A stretch of 64,000 nucleotides of DNA from Anaerobiospirillum sp. NML120448. Lineage in GTDB: Bacteria; Pseudomonadota; Gammaproteobacteria; Enterobacterales; Succinivibrionaceae. Positions 10,418-19,050 of the stretch are shown here, piece by piece (positions within the stretch are counted from its first letter, which is position 1; every line of letters begins with the position of its first letter). The translations under genes were made by a program, and so were the position numbers. The notes beneath the pieces were generated by a model. It did no database searches, had not been told where the DNA came from, and saw only the letters and a program-made list of their open reading frames with translations. The stretch is from contig NZ_JALKIM010000002.1 in NCBI RefSeq assembly GCF_023050945.1, positions 1 through 64,000 of the forward strand, in the 5' to 3' direction.

Positions 10418-11083
10418 TTAGTATTCGAGCTTATAACCTACGCCACGTACGGTTTTAATAAGATTAGCAGCGTCGCCTAATTTAGAGCGTAAAGTTCTAA
10501 TATGAACATCCACGGTACGATTTTCGCCATCGTAATCGTGACCCCAAATTAAATCTAAAATTTGCTCACGGCTATAAACACGGCCTTGGTGTTTTAATAA
10601 TAAAGCTAAGAGCTCATACTCTTTGTAAGTGAGCTCAATAATACGATCACCATCTTTAACCACATGGCTGCCTTCGTCTAAGGTTAAAGTACCTGCTACT
10701 AAGTTCTTTGGCTCTTCTTTTTTGTAGCGACGTAATACAGCTTTGACACGAGCGACCATTTCCATCATAGAGAAAGGCTTAGCTAAGTAGTCATCAGCAC
10801 CTAAATCAAGAGCCTGAATTTTTTCGATTTCAGCACTACGTGCTGTTGCCATAATAACTGGTAAATCACTAGTTTTAGCTTGTCTTTTAATAAGTTTTAA
10901 AAGCTCTACGCCATCATAATCAGGCAACATAACGTCAAGCATGATTAAAGAAGGCTTTTGATTTTCTAAGGCCTTAAGAAAGCTTTGACCATCAGCAAAT
11001 CCTTGAGCCTCAAATCCCATAGAATTTAAGGTATAAAGCACAATTTCACGGATGCTATTGTCATCTTCTACATAAAAAATCAT
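10418..11083 (-). CDS. phoB: OmpR/PhoB-family response regulator
   Basis: Two-domain DNA-binding response regulator of about 221 residues. The receiver domain has acidic residues in VEDD, phospho-acceptor Asp in LIMLDVMLPDYDG and Lys in LAKPFS. The C-terminal winged helix ends with the typical DVHIRTLRSKLG and VRGVGYKLEY motifs. The ATG at 11083 has GAGG seven bases upstream; an in-frame TTG four codons earlier is less likely. It is followed about 120 bases later by the sensor kinase on the same strand. Similarity to PhoB is good, but no phosphate-transport genes are nearby, so the specific symbol is moderately supported. Confidence 0.75.
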   Translation of the reverse strand: MIFYVEDDNSIREIVLYTLNSMGFEAQGFADGQSFLKALENQKPSLIMLDVMLPDYDGVELLKLIKRQAKTSDLPVIMATARSAEIEKIQALDLGADDYLAKPFSMMEMVARVKAVLRRYKKEEPKNLVAGTLTLDEGSHVVKDGDRIIELTYKEYELLALLLKHQGRVYSREQILDLIWGHDYDGENRTVDVHIRTLRSKLGDAANLIKTVRGVGYKLEY

Positions 11084-11280
11084 AAAAAACCTCAAAATGC
11101 TTGTAACAAAAGCAAGAAGCTCAACAGTTTCGTCTAATCATACATTGATAAGCTAGCTGCTTTTAATGTGGCGATTATCTTATTAAATTTGGATTAAGAC
11201 CAATCAAGAAGTAATGTTAAATGTATGTTAAATACCAAATTTGAGCAACATAAATATGTTAAGTATAAATTTACAGGCAC

Positions 11281-11318
11281 AAAAAAGCCCAAATATTGTT
11301 CAATATTTGGGCTTTTTT
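11281..11318 (-). terminator. bidirectional terminator after the DctP-like gene
   Basis: A near-perfect 18-bp stem (AAAAAAGCCCAAATATTG and its complement) with A- and T-tracts on both sides. It lies 30 bases past the stop of the minus-strand TRAP-type gene. Confidence 0.88.
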
Positions 11319-11347
11319 TAAAAGTTTAGCTTATAAAGCTATGAATC

Positions 11348-14011
11348 TTACTTGGCCTCAACAGCAGGGGCAGCTGGAGCTACAGTAGTCTCAGCAGCTG
11401 GAATCTCTTCTACCTGAGCCTCAGCTGGAACAGCTGGCTCTACAGGAGCCTGAGCAGACTCTGGTAAGTCAGCTACAGCAGGGCCGTGCTTCTCAGTTGC
11501 CTCTAAAGTCATTGGCTTTACAGCCTCAGCAGGTGCAGCCTCAACAGCAGGTGCGGCTACAGGCTCTGGGGCGGCAGCAACAGCTGGAGCTGCTACTGGA
11601 GCAGGAGCAGCCTTAGGAGCTGGGCCAACTGGAGTTGGCACTGGAGCTGGTAAAGGCTTAGCAAAAGGGGCCTTTACTGGCTTGTGGAACTCCTCTGGAG
11701 CTGGAGCATGAGCTGGACGAGTCATAGGACGCATATCAGGCTGAGCAGCTGGAGCCTCAACTACAGGGCTCATTACTGGAGCCTTAATGTCTACTGGAAT
11801 AACTTGTACTGGCTGAACAGGAATCATCTGTACGGCCTGGAACTTACCTGGAGCTACCTCAATGTATTGGATAGAGCTCTCGCCAACAGGGATGTACTGT
11901 AATTGTACTGGAGCTGGCTTCTTAATTGGCTTTGGTAACTTAACAGGTTGTACTGGCTTAATTACAGCTGGAACATCAAATCCTACTGGAGCCTGGTAGC
12001 TGTGCATTGGTCTTGATACAGGCTCAAAACCCTGTACAGATGGACGATCTTCAACTAAAGAGTCAAAACCTGAAACGCTAGGTACGTCCTCAACAATTGG
12101 CTTAAAGCCGCTTACGCTTGGAGTATCTTCAACTAAGTGGCCTTTAACTGGCTTAGCTGGAGCTGGTGCAGGTGCTGCAACAGGCTCAACAGGGCCTGCA
12201 GCTGGCTCCTCAGCAGCTGGTGGGCAAACAACTGCTTCTTGAGTCTCTTGAGCTGCAAAAGCTTCTACAGCCTGATCATCAGCGGTTTCTGGGGCCTCAG
12301 CTAAAACTTCCTGCTCAAGCTTTGGTGCAATGTCACCCTCAGCAATAGGCTCTACTACAGCTTGCTCAAGCTTTGGCTCGATTTGAACTTGCTCTACAAC
12401 CTCAGTCTCAACTACCTCTACAACCTCAGCAGGAGCGGCTTGCTCAGCTGGAGCGACCTCAACAGGGGCAGCTTGCTCAGCTGGAGCGGCCTCAGCAGGG
12501 GCAGTTTCTTCAGCTGGAACTGGCTCAGCAGGAGCTGCTTGCTCAGTAGGAGCGGCCTCAACAGGGACAGCTTCCTCGGCTTGTGCAGCCTCAACAGGAG
12601 CGGCTTCCTCGGCTGGAGCAGCCTCAGCAGGGGCAACTTCCTCGGCTGGAGCGGCCTCAACAGGGGCAGCTTGCTCAGCTGGAGCGGCCTCGGCAGGAGC
12701 AACTTCCTCGGATGGAGCGGCCTCAGCAGGGGCAGCTTGCTCAGCTGGAGCGGCCTCAGCAGGGGCAGCTTGCTCAGCTGGAGCGGCCTCGGCAGGGGCA
12801 GCTTGCTCAGCTGGAACAGCCTCAGCAGGGGCAGCCTCTACGGCCTCAAGAACGTCACCCTTTACGTTGGTTACAACCTCTGGGATGGTATCAATAGTGT
12901 CTTGAGCGGCTTGCTCTGCGCTCTTTTGTACGTGGTATTCGATAGGTAATAAGGTCTTAACCTTATCTGGGTCTAAACCTTGGTTATTTAAGAATAAGTT
13001 TAAGGTCTCTAAACCTAAGCTCTCAATGTAACGCTCATAGATTGGTAAGGCCTTTTCACGGAAGAGGGCAATCTGCTCTGGAGTTAAGGAAGTAATCTTA
13101 ACGCCTCTTTCCTCTAAGGTCTTTAAGTAGAGCTTTTTAAACTCAGTAGAAAGGTTGAGACGCCATGCCATGGTCTCTTTTAAGCTTTGGTTAAATGCTT
13201 CCTTTTGATCATCAGATAACTTCTGATAGCTCTCATCGTTAGCAATCCAAACTTGGGTATCGTAAATACCATTCCATAAGGTTAAGAATGGTTGCTCTTT
13301 GTAAAGCTTATTAGTGATAAAGGAGGCTACATTGCTCTCTTGACCTTGAATCTCATTATTTTGAAGAGCGCGATTTACTTCGCTAAAGTCCATCTTAACT
13401 GCTTGAGCACCTAAGGCTTCAAAAGTAGTTAATGCACCCTCAAATGGAGGAACACGGAACTTAATGCCTTCAAGATCTTCAGGAGAGGTGATCTCACGAA
13501 CATTGTTGGAGATTTGACGGGCACCGGCAGAGTACATGGTTAAAAGGTCAATGCCGTGAGGTTGTAACCAAGAGCCTAAAATTTCGTTAACATTTTGATC
13601 TTGAACAAAATAGTTAATTTGGTCGTCGTTTTCAAATAAGAAAGGTAACCAGAAAGTACCAAAACGCTGGTCAAGATTGTATAAATCGGTGGCAGAGCAG
13701 ATCTGAATATCAATAGTGCCATCCTTTAACATATCAATAGCACGGGATTGATCGCCGCTGCTTAGACCATTGTTAGGATAGATTTGAACGCCGATTTGCT
13801 GCTCTGAATTTGCCTCTACTAACTCCTTAAACTTAAAGGCAGTTAAATCAGCAATTGAGCCAGCGGAGCGGGCGTGGGAGAGTCTTAAAGTTACAGCATA
13901 ATCTGGCTGAGACGCGCTGGAAACAATAGTAGCAACGCCAGTGAGAACAATACAGATACCAAAAGCGGTAACGAATTGAGCATTTTGTGAAGAAACGATA
14001 TTCTTTAACAT
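11348..14011 (-). CDS. DctP-family TRAP solute-binding protein fused to an Ala/Pro/Glu repeat tail
   Basis: Residues 1-30 form a signal or anchor helix. Residues 40-345 are a TRAP transporter substrate-binding domain (DctP family), with LRLSHARSAGSIADL, the GIKFRVPP region and the NEIQGQESN segment. The next 140 residues are eleven-residue repeats of the A-P-A-E-A-A-P-A-E-Q type. They are followed by a Pro-rich segment holding three copies of a V-E-D-x-P-S-V-x-G-F motif, then more Pro/Ala/Val/Lys-rich sequence to residue 887. DctP proteins are normally about 330 residues, so more than half is extra. No DctQ or DctM membrane subunit is nearby. The composition recalls periplasm-spanning linkers such as that of TonB. 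An ATG at 14020 is an alternative start. Confidence 0.8.
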   Translation of the reverse strand: MLKNIVSSQNAQFVTAFGICIVLTGVATIVSSASQPDYAVTLRLSHARSAGSIADLTAFKFKELVEANSEQQIGVQIYPNNGLSSGDQSRAIDMLKDGTIDIQICSATDLYNLDQRFGTFWLPFLFENDDQINYFVQDQNVNEILGSWLQPHGIDLLTMYSAGARQISNNVREITSPEDLEGIKFRVPPFEGALTTFEALGAQAVKMDFSEVNRALQNNEIQGQESNVASFITNKLYKEQPFLTLWNGIYDTQVWIANDESYQKLSDDQKEAFNQSLKETMAWRLNLSTEFKKLYLKTLEERGVKITSLTPEQIALFREKALPIYERYIESLGLETLNLFLNNQGLDPDKVKTLLPIEYHVQKSAEQAAQDTIDTIPEVVTNVKGDVLEAVEAAPAEAVPAEQAAPAEAAPAEQAAPAEAAPAEQAAPAEAAPSEEVAPAEAAPAEQAAPVEAAPAEEVAPAEAAPAEEAAPVEAAQAEEAVPVEAAPTEQAAPAEPVPAEETAPAEAAPAEQAAPVEVAPAEQAAPAEVVEVVETEVVEQVQIEPKLEQAVVEPIAEGDIAPKLEQEVLAEAPETADDQAVEAFAAQETQEAVVCPPAAEEPAAGPVEPVAAPAPAPAKPVKGHLVEDTPSVSGFKPIVEDVPSVSGFDSLVEDRPSVQGFEPVSRPMHSYQAPVGFDVPAVIKPVQPVKLPKPIKKPAPVQLQYIPVGESSIQYIEVAPGKFQAVQMIPVQPVQVIPVDIKAPVMSPVVEAPAAQPDMRPMTRPAHAPAPEEFHKPVKAPFAKPLPAPVPTPVGPAPKAAPAPVAAPAVAAAPEPVAAPAVEAAPAEAVKPMTLEATEKHGPAVADLPESAQAPVEPAVPAEAQVEEIPAAETTVAPAAPAVEAK
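12430..12840 (-). repeat. tandem 33-bp repeats within the DctP-like gene
   Basis: About twelve degenerate 33-bp units encode eleven-residue Ala/Pro/Glu/Gln blocks. Units differ mostly by Gln/Glu and Ala/Val changes. The period keeps the frame open, so copy number can vary freely. Confidence 0.85.
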
Positions 14012-14020
14012 CAGACCCAT

Positions 14021-14518
14021 CCTAATCTATGTAAGCGTCAAATCAAATAAGACTAGCAACTAGTGCTTAATCTTTAAATAAAAAAACCGTGGCCTGTTAA
14101 GGCTCTGAGTAAATAAAGGATTACTCGACCTAAATGTGTTTTAAAACCAACTAAACTACAATTATTTGCTGGTAAATATACTTCCTAAATCAGCTAACCA
14201 AATACAGCTAAAATTTCTTATTAAGAGCACGTTTTAAGTACATGAATTGATACTTTCAGCGGTATATAGAAAGTGCGCATTAGGAAGGAGATTCTTATGC
14301 TTGATATCTTGTTAAGGTAAATTTTGTGTAAAACACGTTACCGCTCCACAAGATGACATTGTATTAATAATAGCATTACCTAGGCTTATTAGTCAGGAAC
14401 AATCTAAAAAGAAATTTGATCCAGTTCACAAAATAGCTAATCACAGTAACTTAGTGATTAGAATGGGGTTGGCAACTTGAATCTTGGCTCAAAATCGCTC
14501 ATTAAAATAAGCTGAAAA
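14021..14518. other. 500-base gap, no gene seen
   Basis: AT-rich and without a credible reading frame. It presumably contains the promoter of the minus-strand DctP-like gene. I see no recognisable operator or RNA gene. Confidence 0.5.
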
Positions 14519-15046
14519 TTATTTGCGGATCTTTTTATAAGGGGTTGGTTTTATCACTGTCAGGACATTGTTCTCAATCTTATATTGATTGATGTTAGAG
14601 CTGTCAATAATGATGCTTCTAGGGACTCCAAAACGGTTATCTTCATTGGAACCTACTTTTGATAATGTTATTAATAAATTAATACTAAAAAAGCTCAATA
14701 TTAGTGTATCCATAACTAAATAGTTGAGCTTGTTTTCAGGACCTGCGTAAAGAATGGTGTCTATCAGGTGAATGATAGCTAAAAACAATGGCATCAACAG
14801 CCAGCCACGCTTATCAACATCATGTAATCTTCTAATAGTAGCAACTACTAAAATCCACATACCATAAAGAATGATGACACATAGGGAAACGGTGTTGACA
14901 TCACAGACAACAGAGGTCAAGAACAAACAAGAAGAGCAAAACAACCAGAACACTACAAATTGCCAAAACTCTGAGCGGCTAGCTCTATTTTTATAGTTAA
15001 AGGCATTATAAAAAGTGCAACTGGTAATAGCATCATATAAGTACAT
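14519..15046 (-). CDS. DUF805 family inner-membrane protein
   Basis: A protein of about 175 residues with the DUF805 signature: a short amphipathic start, then NRASRSEFWQFVVFW leading into a first transmembrane helix, the IRRLHDVDKRGW loop after the third helix and a closing helix pair before DNRFG. Four membrane segments are expected. The function of DUF805 is unknown. The ATG at 15046 has AAGGA eight bases upstream, which favours it over a GTG at 15064. It stands apart from the three-gene DUF805 cluster at 22-24 kb and is the most divergent of the four. Confidence 0.8.
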   Translation of the reverse strand: MYLYDAITSCTFYNAFNYKNRASRSEFWQFVVFWLFCSSCLFLTSVVCDVNTVSLCVIILYGMWILVVATIRRLHDVDKRGWLLMPLFLAIIHLIDTILYAGPENKLNYLVMDTLILSFFSINLLITLSKVGSNEDNRFGVPRSIIIDSSNINQYKIENNVLTVIKPTPYKKIRK

Positions 15047-15503
15047 AGCAACGATCCTTAGCACATAGTTAGCAAGATAGATTAGAAAACTAAAGGCAAG
15101 TTCAGTAGCTGCTGGCTAAAAGTTACCAATTACTAAAGCCAAACAACCAACCAATTAACCAGCCAATAGTGTTTTGATAAAAGTGTTGTTTGGAAGTGTA
15201 TTACTAGAAGTTGGTAAGATTGATTTAAAAGGCACTCTAAGGACAAAAAATAACTATCAAGCGCACTAAGAATGGCTTATATATGGGGGTGTAAAAATAC
15301 GAGCGACTGGCAGTTGGGATTTATTATTGGCAATTTAAGTAAAAAGTTATCCAGCCTTCAACAAAGTCCTAATAAATGTACTAGATTAGGCTAAACTTGG
15401 TAGGATAAAACCTAAGTATCAGGCGCAAGGATGGCGGCTATTGATGGTAGTAGCTAGCCTTAAGCTTATGTCAGTAGATATTATTATAAAAGTTAGAATA
15501 TAG

Positions 15504-15565
15504 TGTCATGTTATATTTTGAAAACATGATGCATTAAGGGCTAATATTTTTAAGAAAACATGACA
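15504..15565. repeat. TCATGTT/AACATGA boxes before the transposase gene
   Basis: TGTCATGTT at 15504 and AACATGACA at 15557 form an inverted pair. GAAAACATGA occurs twice directly (15520 and 15554). They lie 50-110 bases before the start codon, next to a TATGAT -10-like element at 15573. They could be a binding site for the encoded protein or part of an element end. I found no matching copy beyond the 3' end of the gene. Confidence 0.5.
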
Positions 15566-15614
15566 ATATAGGTATGATACAATGTCGTAGTTTGTTTAAC
15601 AGAGATTACAAATC

Positions 15615-17417
15615 ATGGGCCGTAAATCTTCAGGAAAAGACACTGTCTACATTAATGAGCGTAAGCAAAAAAATGGCGAAATTTATGTAATGGAAATTAC
15701 TAAAAGATGGGATCCTGTAAAGAAAAACATGGTTTATGTTTCATCAAGATTACTGGGAAAAAAGGCATCTCCAGATTCTGAACTTGTCAAAACAAGAAGC
15801 AAGGCTCAGCCTCATAAACAAAAAGCACTAGTTAATGAGAGCATCAAGGACACGGCTCCTGCTGCTCTTAATCCTACTGTTGATGAAGCCTCAAATAAGA
15901 TTGAGGTATCCAATATCGGTACTGATGCAACCCATCATAGTGCTATGGATCTTTTACTCTTTGCTGAGAAGCAAGCTGGTCTCAAAGAAGATATTGAGAG
16001 TGTGGTTGCAGATATTTCCATTGCTGACAAGATAAGATCTTTAGGCTTATTTGTTAATTTAAACAATGGCCAATCATTCACTGGAATTTATCATGATCAA
16101 TTACACCATGATTACCCATATACTGACGGCATGACTGAGGCTGTATACAATGATCTTTTTGAAAATTTGGGTCATGACCACAGTTCTATGCATAGCTTTT
16201 TTGCAGCAAGGGTAAGTCGCTATGTTAACGACCATCCAGGAGAAACTATCTTTGTGGCCTACGATGCAACTATTGTCCCTACAGAATCAGACAATCTTAA
16301 TGCAATAGGGTCTCTGTGCCATGAGGACTCTTGTGGCAATGCTAAAAAGGTGATAGCTCTTTATACTTTAGATAATCATCCTTTAGCTTTATTTAACGTT
16401 CCAACTAATATTAGCGATGAAAGCTTTGCCCAATATGCAACTGAGTACTTAAGAAGTCTAGAGGTTGCTGATTACTTATTGGTAAGTGCTAATGGCTTTA
16501 TGAAAAAGTCTAATCTTGTTCAATATGATCAAGATGGCGTTAATTACCTAGGACGTATCAGTAATTCACTTAGCTTATTTAAGGAATACTTCCCAGAAGA
16601 TCCGTATGAGTTTGAACTAGATCCTAAGTGCTGTTGTGAGTGTGACCCTGCTGTGTCGTGTAAAAAAATACAACTTAGCAATGAGTCTTTGCTTAAGACT
16701 TTTGGGGGAGATAATGAGGAAATTAACAAGAGCATTCTTTGTAGACCTCATTACCTATATATCTTTTCTGAGCGTAATAGGAATCAGGAAAACTTCCAAA
16801 AAATTTCTCTTGAGGCCAAATCAATCCTCAAACTGTGCAATGATGATAGCTTGTTAACTGCAGATCAGGTTAAATTTAGAGAGAAATATCTTGTTTTGAC
16901 TGAAAATGGTCAATGGGATATTAATTCTCGAGCAATAGCACAATATAGCAGGGAATTTTGCTGCTTTGTTTTATTGTCAAATATAGATCTAACTATTGAT
17001 CAAGCTTTACAGCTACATCGTAAGAGCAATGGTGTTGTATGTTTTTATAATGAAAACAAACAGCATACAGCTGATGCTAATACTCAAGTGCAAGATGAAA
17101 GCCGCTATACGGCTCGATTATTTGTCCAATTTTATGCACTTTCAATCAGAGAGTCTTTGCTCAGATTAATTAGGGAGTGTCAAGAAAAACTCTCTGAGTG
17201 TATTGCTGCCAATGAGAATGTTCCTGGCCAAAAAACTATCGTTAAAGAGCATAAGCATTTGCTCTCATGGCTCAATAATACATCATGGTTTGAGCTTATA
17301 AAGTGGTTTGATTGTCCAGAGACTTTAACTCTGAAAAATGCTATAGCTTGCGCAAGATTCTCTCCAGAAATGAAAATGCGTGATAAGTTGTTTTTTCAGC
17401 ATATTGGTTTAATTTAA
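15615..17417 (+). CDS. IS1634-like (IS4 superfamily) transposase homologue, probably catalytically impaired
   Basis: A 600-residue protein with the architecture of IS1634-type transposases: an N-terminal region opening with YVMEITKRWDP, a first catalytic block (FVAYDATIVPTES, Asp kept), a second block and a C-terminal ARLFVQFYALSIRE segment. Aligned by eye to the family pattern, the second catalytic Asp (usually D-R-G-F) is replaced (SANGF). The catalytic Glu of the W-x-I-E-x-x-F-x-x-x-K block falls on Val (NGVVCFYNENK). The frame is nonetheless open over full length. It may be a dying insertion sequence or a domesticated protein. The flanks show no clear terminal inverted repeats. The alignment is from memory of the family. 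Confidence 0.7.
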   Translation: MGRKSSGKDTVYINERKQKNGEIYVMEITKRWDPVKKNMVYVSSRLLGKKASPDSELVKTRSKAQPHKQKALVNESIKDTAPAALNPTVDEASNKIEVSNIGTDATHHSAMDLLLFAEKQAGLKEDIESVVADISIADKIRSLGLFVNLNNGQSFTGIYHDQLHHDYPYTDGMTEAVYNDLFENLGHDHSSMHSFFAARVSRYVNDHPGETIFVAYDATIVPTESDNLNAIGSLCHEDSCGNAKKVIALYTLDNHPLALFNVPTNISDESFAQYATEYLRSLEVADYLLVSANGFMKKSNLVQYDQDGVNYLGRISNSLSLFKEYFPEDPYEFELDPKCCCECDPAVSCKKIQLSNESLLKTFGGDNEEINKSILCRPHYLYIFSERNRNQENFQKISLEAKSILKLCNDDSLLTADQVKFREKYLVLTENGQWDINSRAIAQYSREFCCFVLLSNIDLTIDQALQLHRKSNGVVCFYNENKQHTADANTQVQDESRYTARLFVQFYALSIRESLLRLIRECQEKLSECIAANENVPGQKTIVKEHKHLLSWLNNTSWFELIKWFDCPETLTLKNAIACARFSPEMKMRDKLFFQHIGLI

Positions 17418-17423
17418 TATTCG

Positions 17424-17530
17424 CTATGGCTATGGCTGAGCAGTAGCTGTGGTTGCCTCAGAGAGGTGGTAGTGGCTGTGGCCGCAGCCGCTGCCGCAGG
17501 CACTGGCGTAGCCGAGGCTGTAGGAGGGGG
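17424..17530. repeat. GC-rich short-repeat island
   Basis: Opens with GCTATG twice and continues as degenerate G/C-rich words (GTGGC, CCGCAG, GTAGCC) with a rough six-base rhythm. It lies directly after the transposase stop. No reading frame is supported. Confidence 0.5.
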
Positions 17531-17532
17531 CT

Positions 17533-17563
17533 AAAAAAGTAAGCTAGGGTAGCTTACTTTTTT
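17533..17563 (-). terminator. bidirectional terminator after the lacI-family gene
   Basis: AAAAAAGTAAGCTA / TAGCTTACTTTTTT perfect stem with a GGG loop. It lies between two converging genes and can serve both. Confidence 0.88.
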
Positions 17564-17583
17564 GGGTGGTGTTTAGTGGAGAT

Positions 17584-18606
17584 TTAGGAGAGGTTGATGC
17601 GAGCTTTGGGAGATGAGGCTCGAATAAATAGCTCTCCTTGTAGAGTACGAATTTTTTCTTTTTTTACTTGTTTGCCGCTAGCCAGAGCATATGCATATTC
17701 AACAGCTAGACGGGACATAGCATCATAAGGCAATTCAACTGAGGTAAGCTGTGGACTTAGCTCTTTACAGATGGCTTGATTGTCATAACCAACTACAGCT
17801 ATATCTTTGCCTACTTTCATATTAAGTAAGGCAAGTGCCTGATAAACACCTAGAGCAACATAATCTGAGGCGCAGAAAATAATATCATAACTTGGTTCTT
17901 CTTTTAGCTTTTCAATTACTAAGCTACAAGCCTCTCGTAATGACCATGAGCAATACTGAACATCGTCTAAAAGCAGATTGATATTGTTGTCCTGATAAGC
18001 ATCTTTAATGGCACTAATGCGATCTTGGGTAGCCTTCATCCAATTATCGCCAGCAATAATTAAAGGATGTTTATAGTAAGGAGCTACTGCTTGAGCTAAT
18101 TTTTTAGCATTTTGATAGTCATCAGGCAGTACCGCAATAACATTGTTATTGTCCTTAGGGTGGCAATTAAGATAAACAGTAGGTATAGGCAATTGAGATA
18201 AAGAGCAATTGTCTGAGGTCATATTAGTAGCCACAATGGCTGCATCATAATCACCACTAGCAATATCATCTTTAATCATAGCCTCTCCTTCTTTGGTAGA
18301 AAGAGTAGCTACAGTTTTCAAACTAATATTAAGATCTAAAGCTCGCTCCATGGCAGCATTAATGGTCAGTAAAAAATGGTCATAGCAATATAAAGAGCCA
18401 TCAATAATGAACACTACTTGCTTATGAGAAGAACGGCGAGGGGTGGATTTTTTGGTATAGCCTAATTCACGAGCAGCATCGAGTACTCTTTTTTTAGTTT
18501 CATCAGAAATTGACACGGCATCGGAATTGTTTAGCACAATAGAAACAGTAGGCTGTGATACTTGTGCCTTTTGAGCAATCATGCTCATAGTTACTTTAGA
18601 TGCCAT
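17584..18606 (-). CDS. LacI-family transcriptional regulator
   Basis: A protein of about 340 residues. The N-terminal helix-turn-helix (SMIAQKAQVSQPTVSIVLNN) and hinge (RVLDAARELGY) are typical of LacI/GalR repressors. The rest is a periplasmic-binding-protein-like sugar-sensing domain (VAVVGYDNQAICKELSPQLTSVELP). I start at 18606, where GGAG lies nine bases before the ATG; upstream in-frame starts would add a non-conserved leader. It is divergent from the hydrolase-symporter genes, and the gap between them holds three related palindromes. It most likely represses that pair and possibly itself, with the imported sugar or a product as inducer. Confidence 0.88.
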   Translation of the reverse strand: MASKVTMSMIAQKAQVSQPTVSIVLNNSDAVSISDETKKRVLDAARELGYTKKSTPRRSSHKQVVFIIDGSLYCYDHFLLTINAAMERALDLNISLKTVATLSTKEGEAMIKDDIASGDYDAAIVATNMTSDNCSLSQLPIPTVYLNCHPKDNNNVIAVLPDDYQNAKKLAQAVAPYYKHPLIIAGDNWMKATQDRISAIKDAYQDNNINLLLDDVQYCSWSLREACSLVIEKLKEEPSYDIIFCASDYVALGVYQALALLNMKVGKDIAVVGYDNQAICKELSPQLTSVELPYDAMSRLAVEYAYALASGKQVKKEKIRTLQGELFIRASSPKARINLS

Positions 18607-18721
18607 GCGGTGATGCTCCATTAGTAGCTGCAATAACGATGTTTGTACTAAAAACAAGATAAATTACTTATTTTAGTATGATCGTCAAAATTATAAAAAA
18701 GTGTGAGCTAAGTGTCAAAAC

Positions 18722-18740
18722 TAGCTAATAATATTAGTAA
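18722..18740. promoter_or_regulatory. LacI-type operator, regulator side
   Basis: TAGCTAAT-AAT-ATTAGTAA, one mismatch from the perfect palindrome at 18967. It lies about 115 bases before the regulator start, which suggests autoregulation. Confidence 0.65.
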
Positions 18741-18966
18741 TACTTAAATAAAATTGATTACAATCAGCAGTGACAACTAATTGTATTAGTTCATCTTAAA
18801 TTACCAATTTCTAATCTTAAATATTAGAATCCCATGCTTGTTAAGTCATGATGACTTAGATATTTAAGCTATTATTGCCTTATTCAGAATTATTCAATAG
18901 CCGATTATAGATAACTTGTGGGGCCATCTTTAGTTGTTAAGGTGGCCACTATTTTCTTACATTTTA

Positions 18967-19016
18967 TTACTAATAATATTAGTAAATGCTTACATGATTT
19001 ACTAATTTATTAGCAA
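18967..19016. promoter_or_regulatory. paired LacI-type operators before the hydrolase gene
   Basis: TTACTAAT-AAT-ATTAGTAA (18967-18985) is a perfect palindrome. TTACTAAT-TT-ATTAGCAA (18999-19016) is a near copy. Both lie just upstream of the hydrolase ribosome-binding site, where a bound repressor would block transcription. Confidence 0.75.
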
Positions 19017-19050
19017 AGCATTTGTCTTATAAGGAAAGGGAGCTTTAATT

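Noticed and set aside
12430-12840. Possible CRISPR-like periodic array
   Set aside because: The 33-bp units are contiguous with no unique spacers and are in frame inside a gene. No cas genes are present.
12362-12949. Plus-strand frames of up to 195 codons opposite the DctP-like gene
   Set aside because: They are mirror images of the 33-bp repeats, with Leu/Ser/Gly/Arg repeats only. The minus-strand gene has a clear domain and signal peptide.
15065-17600. Complete insertion sequence around the transposase homologue
   Set aside because: No matching terminal inverted repeats or target-site duplication could be found on both sides, so I annotate only the gene.
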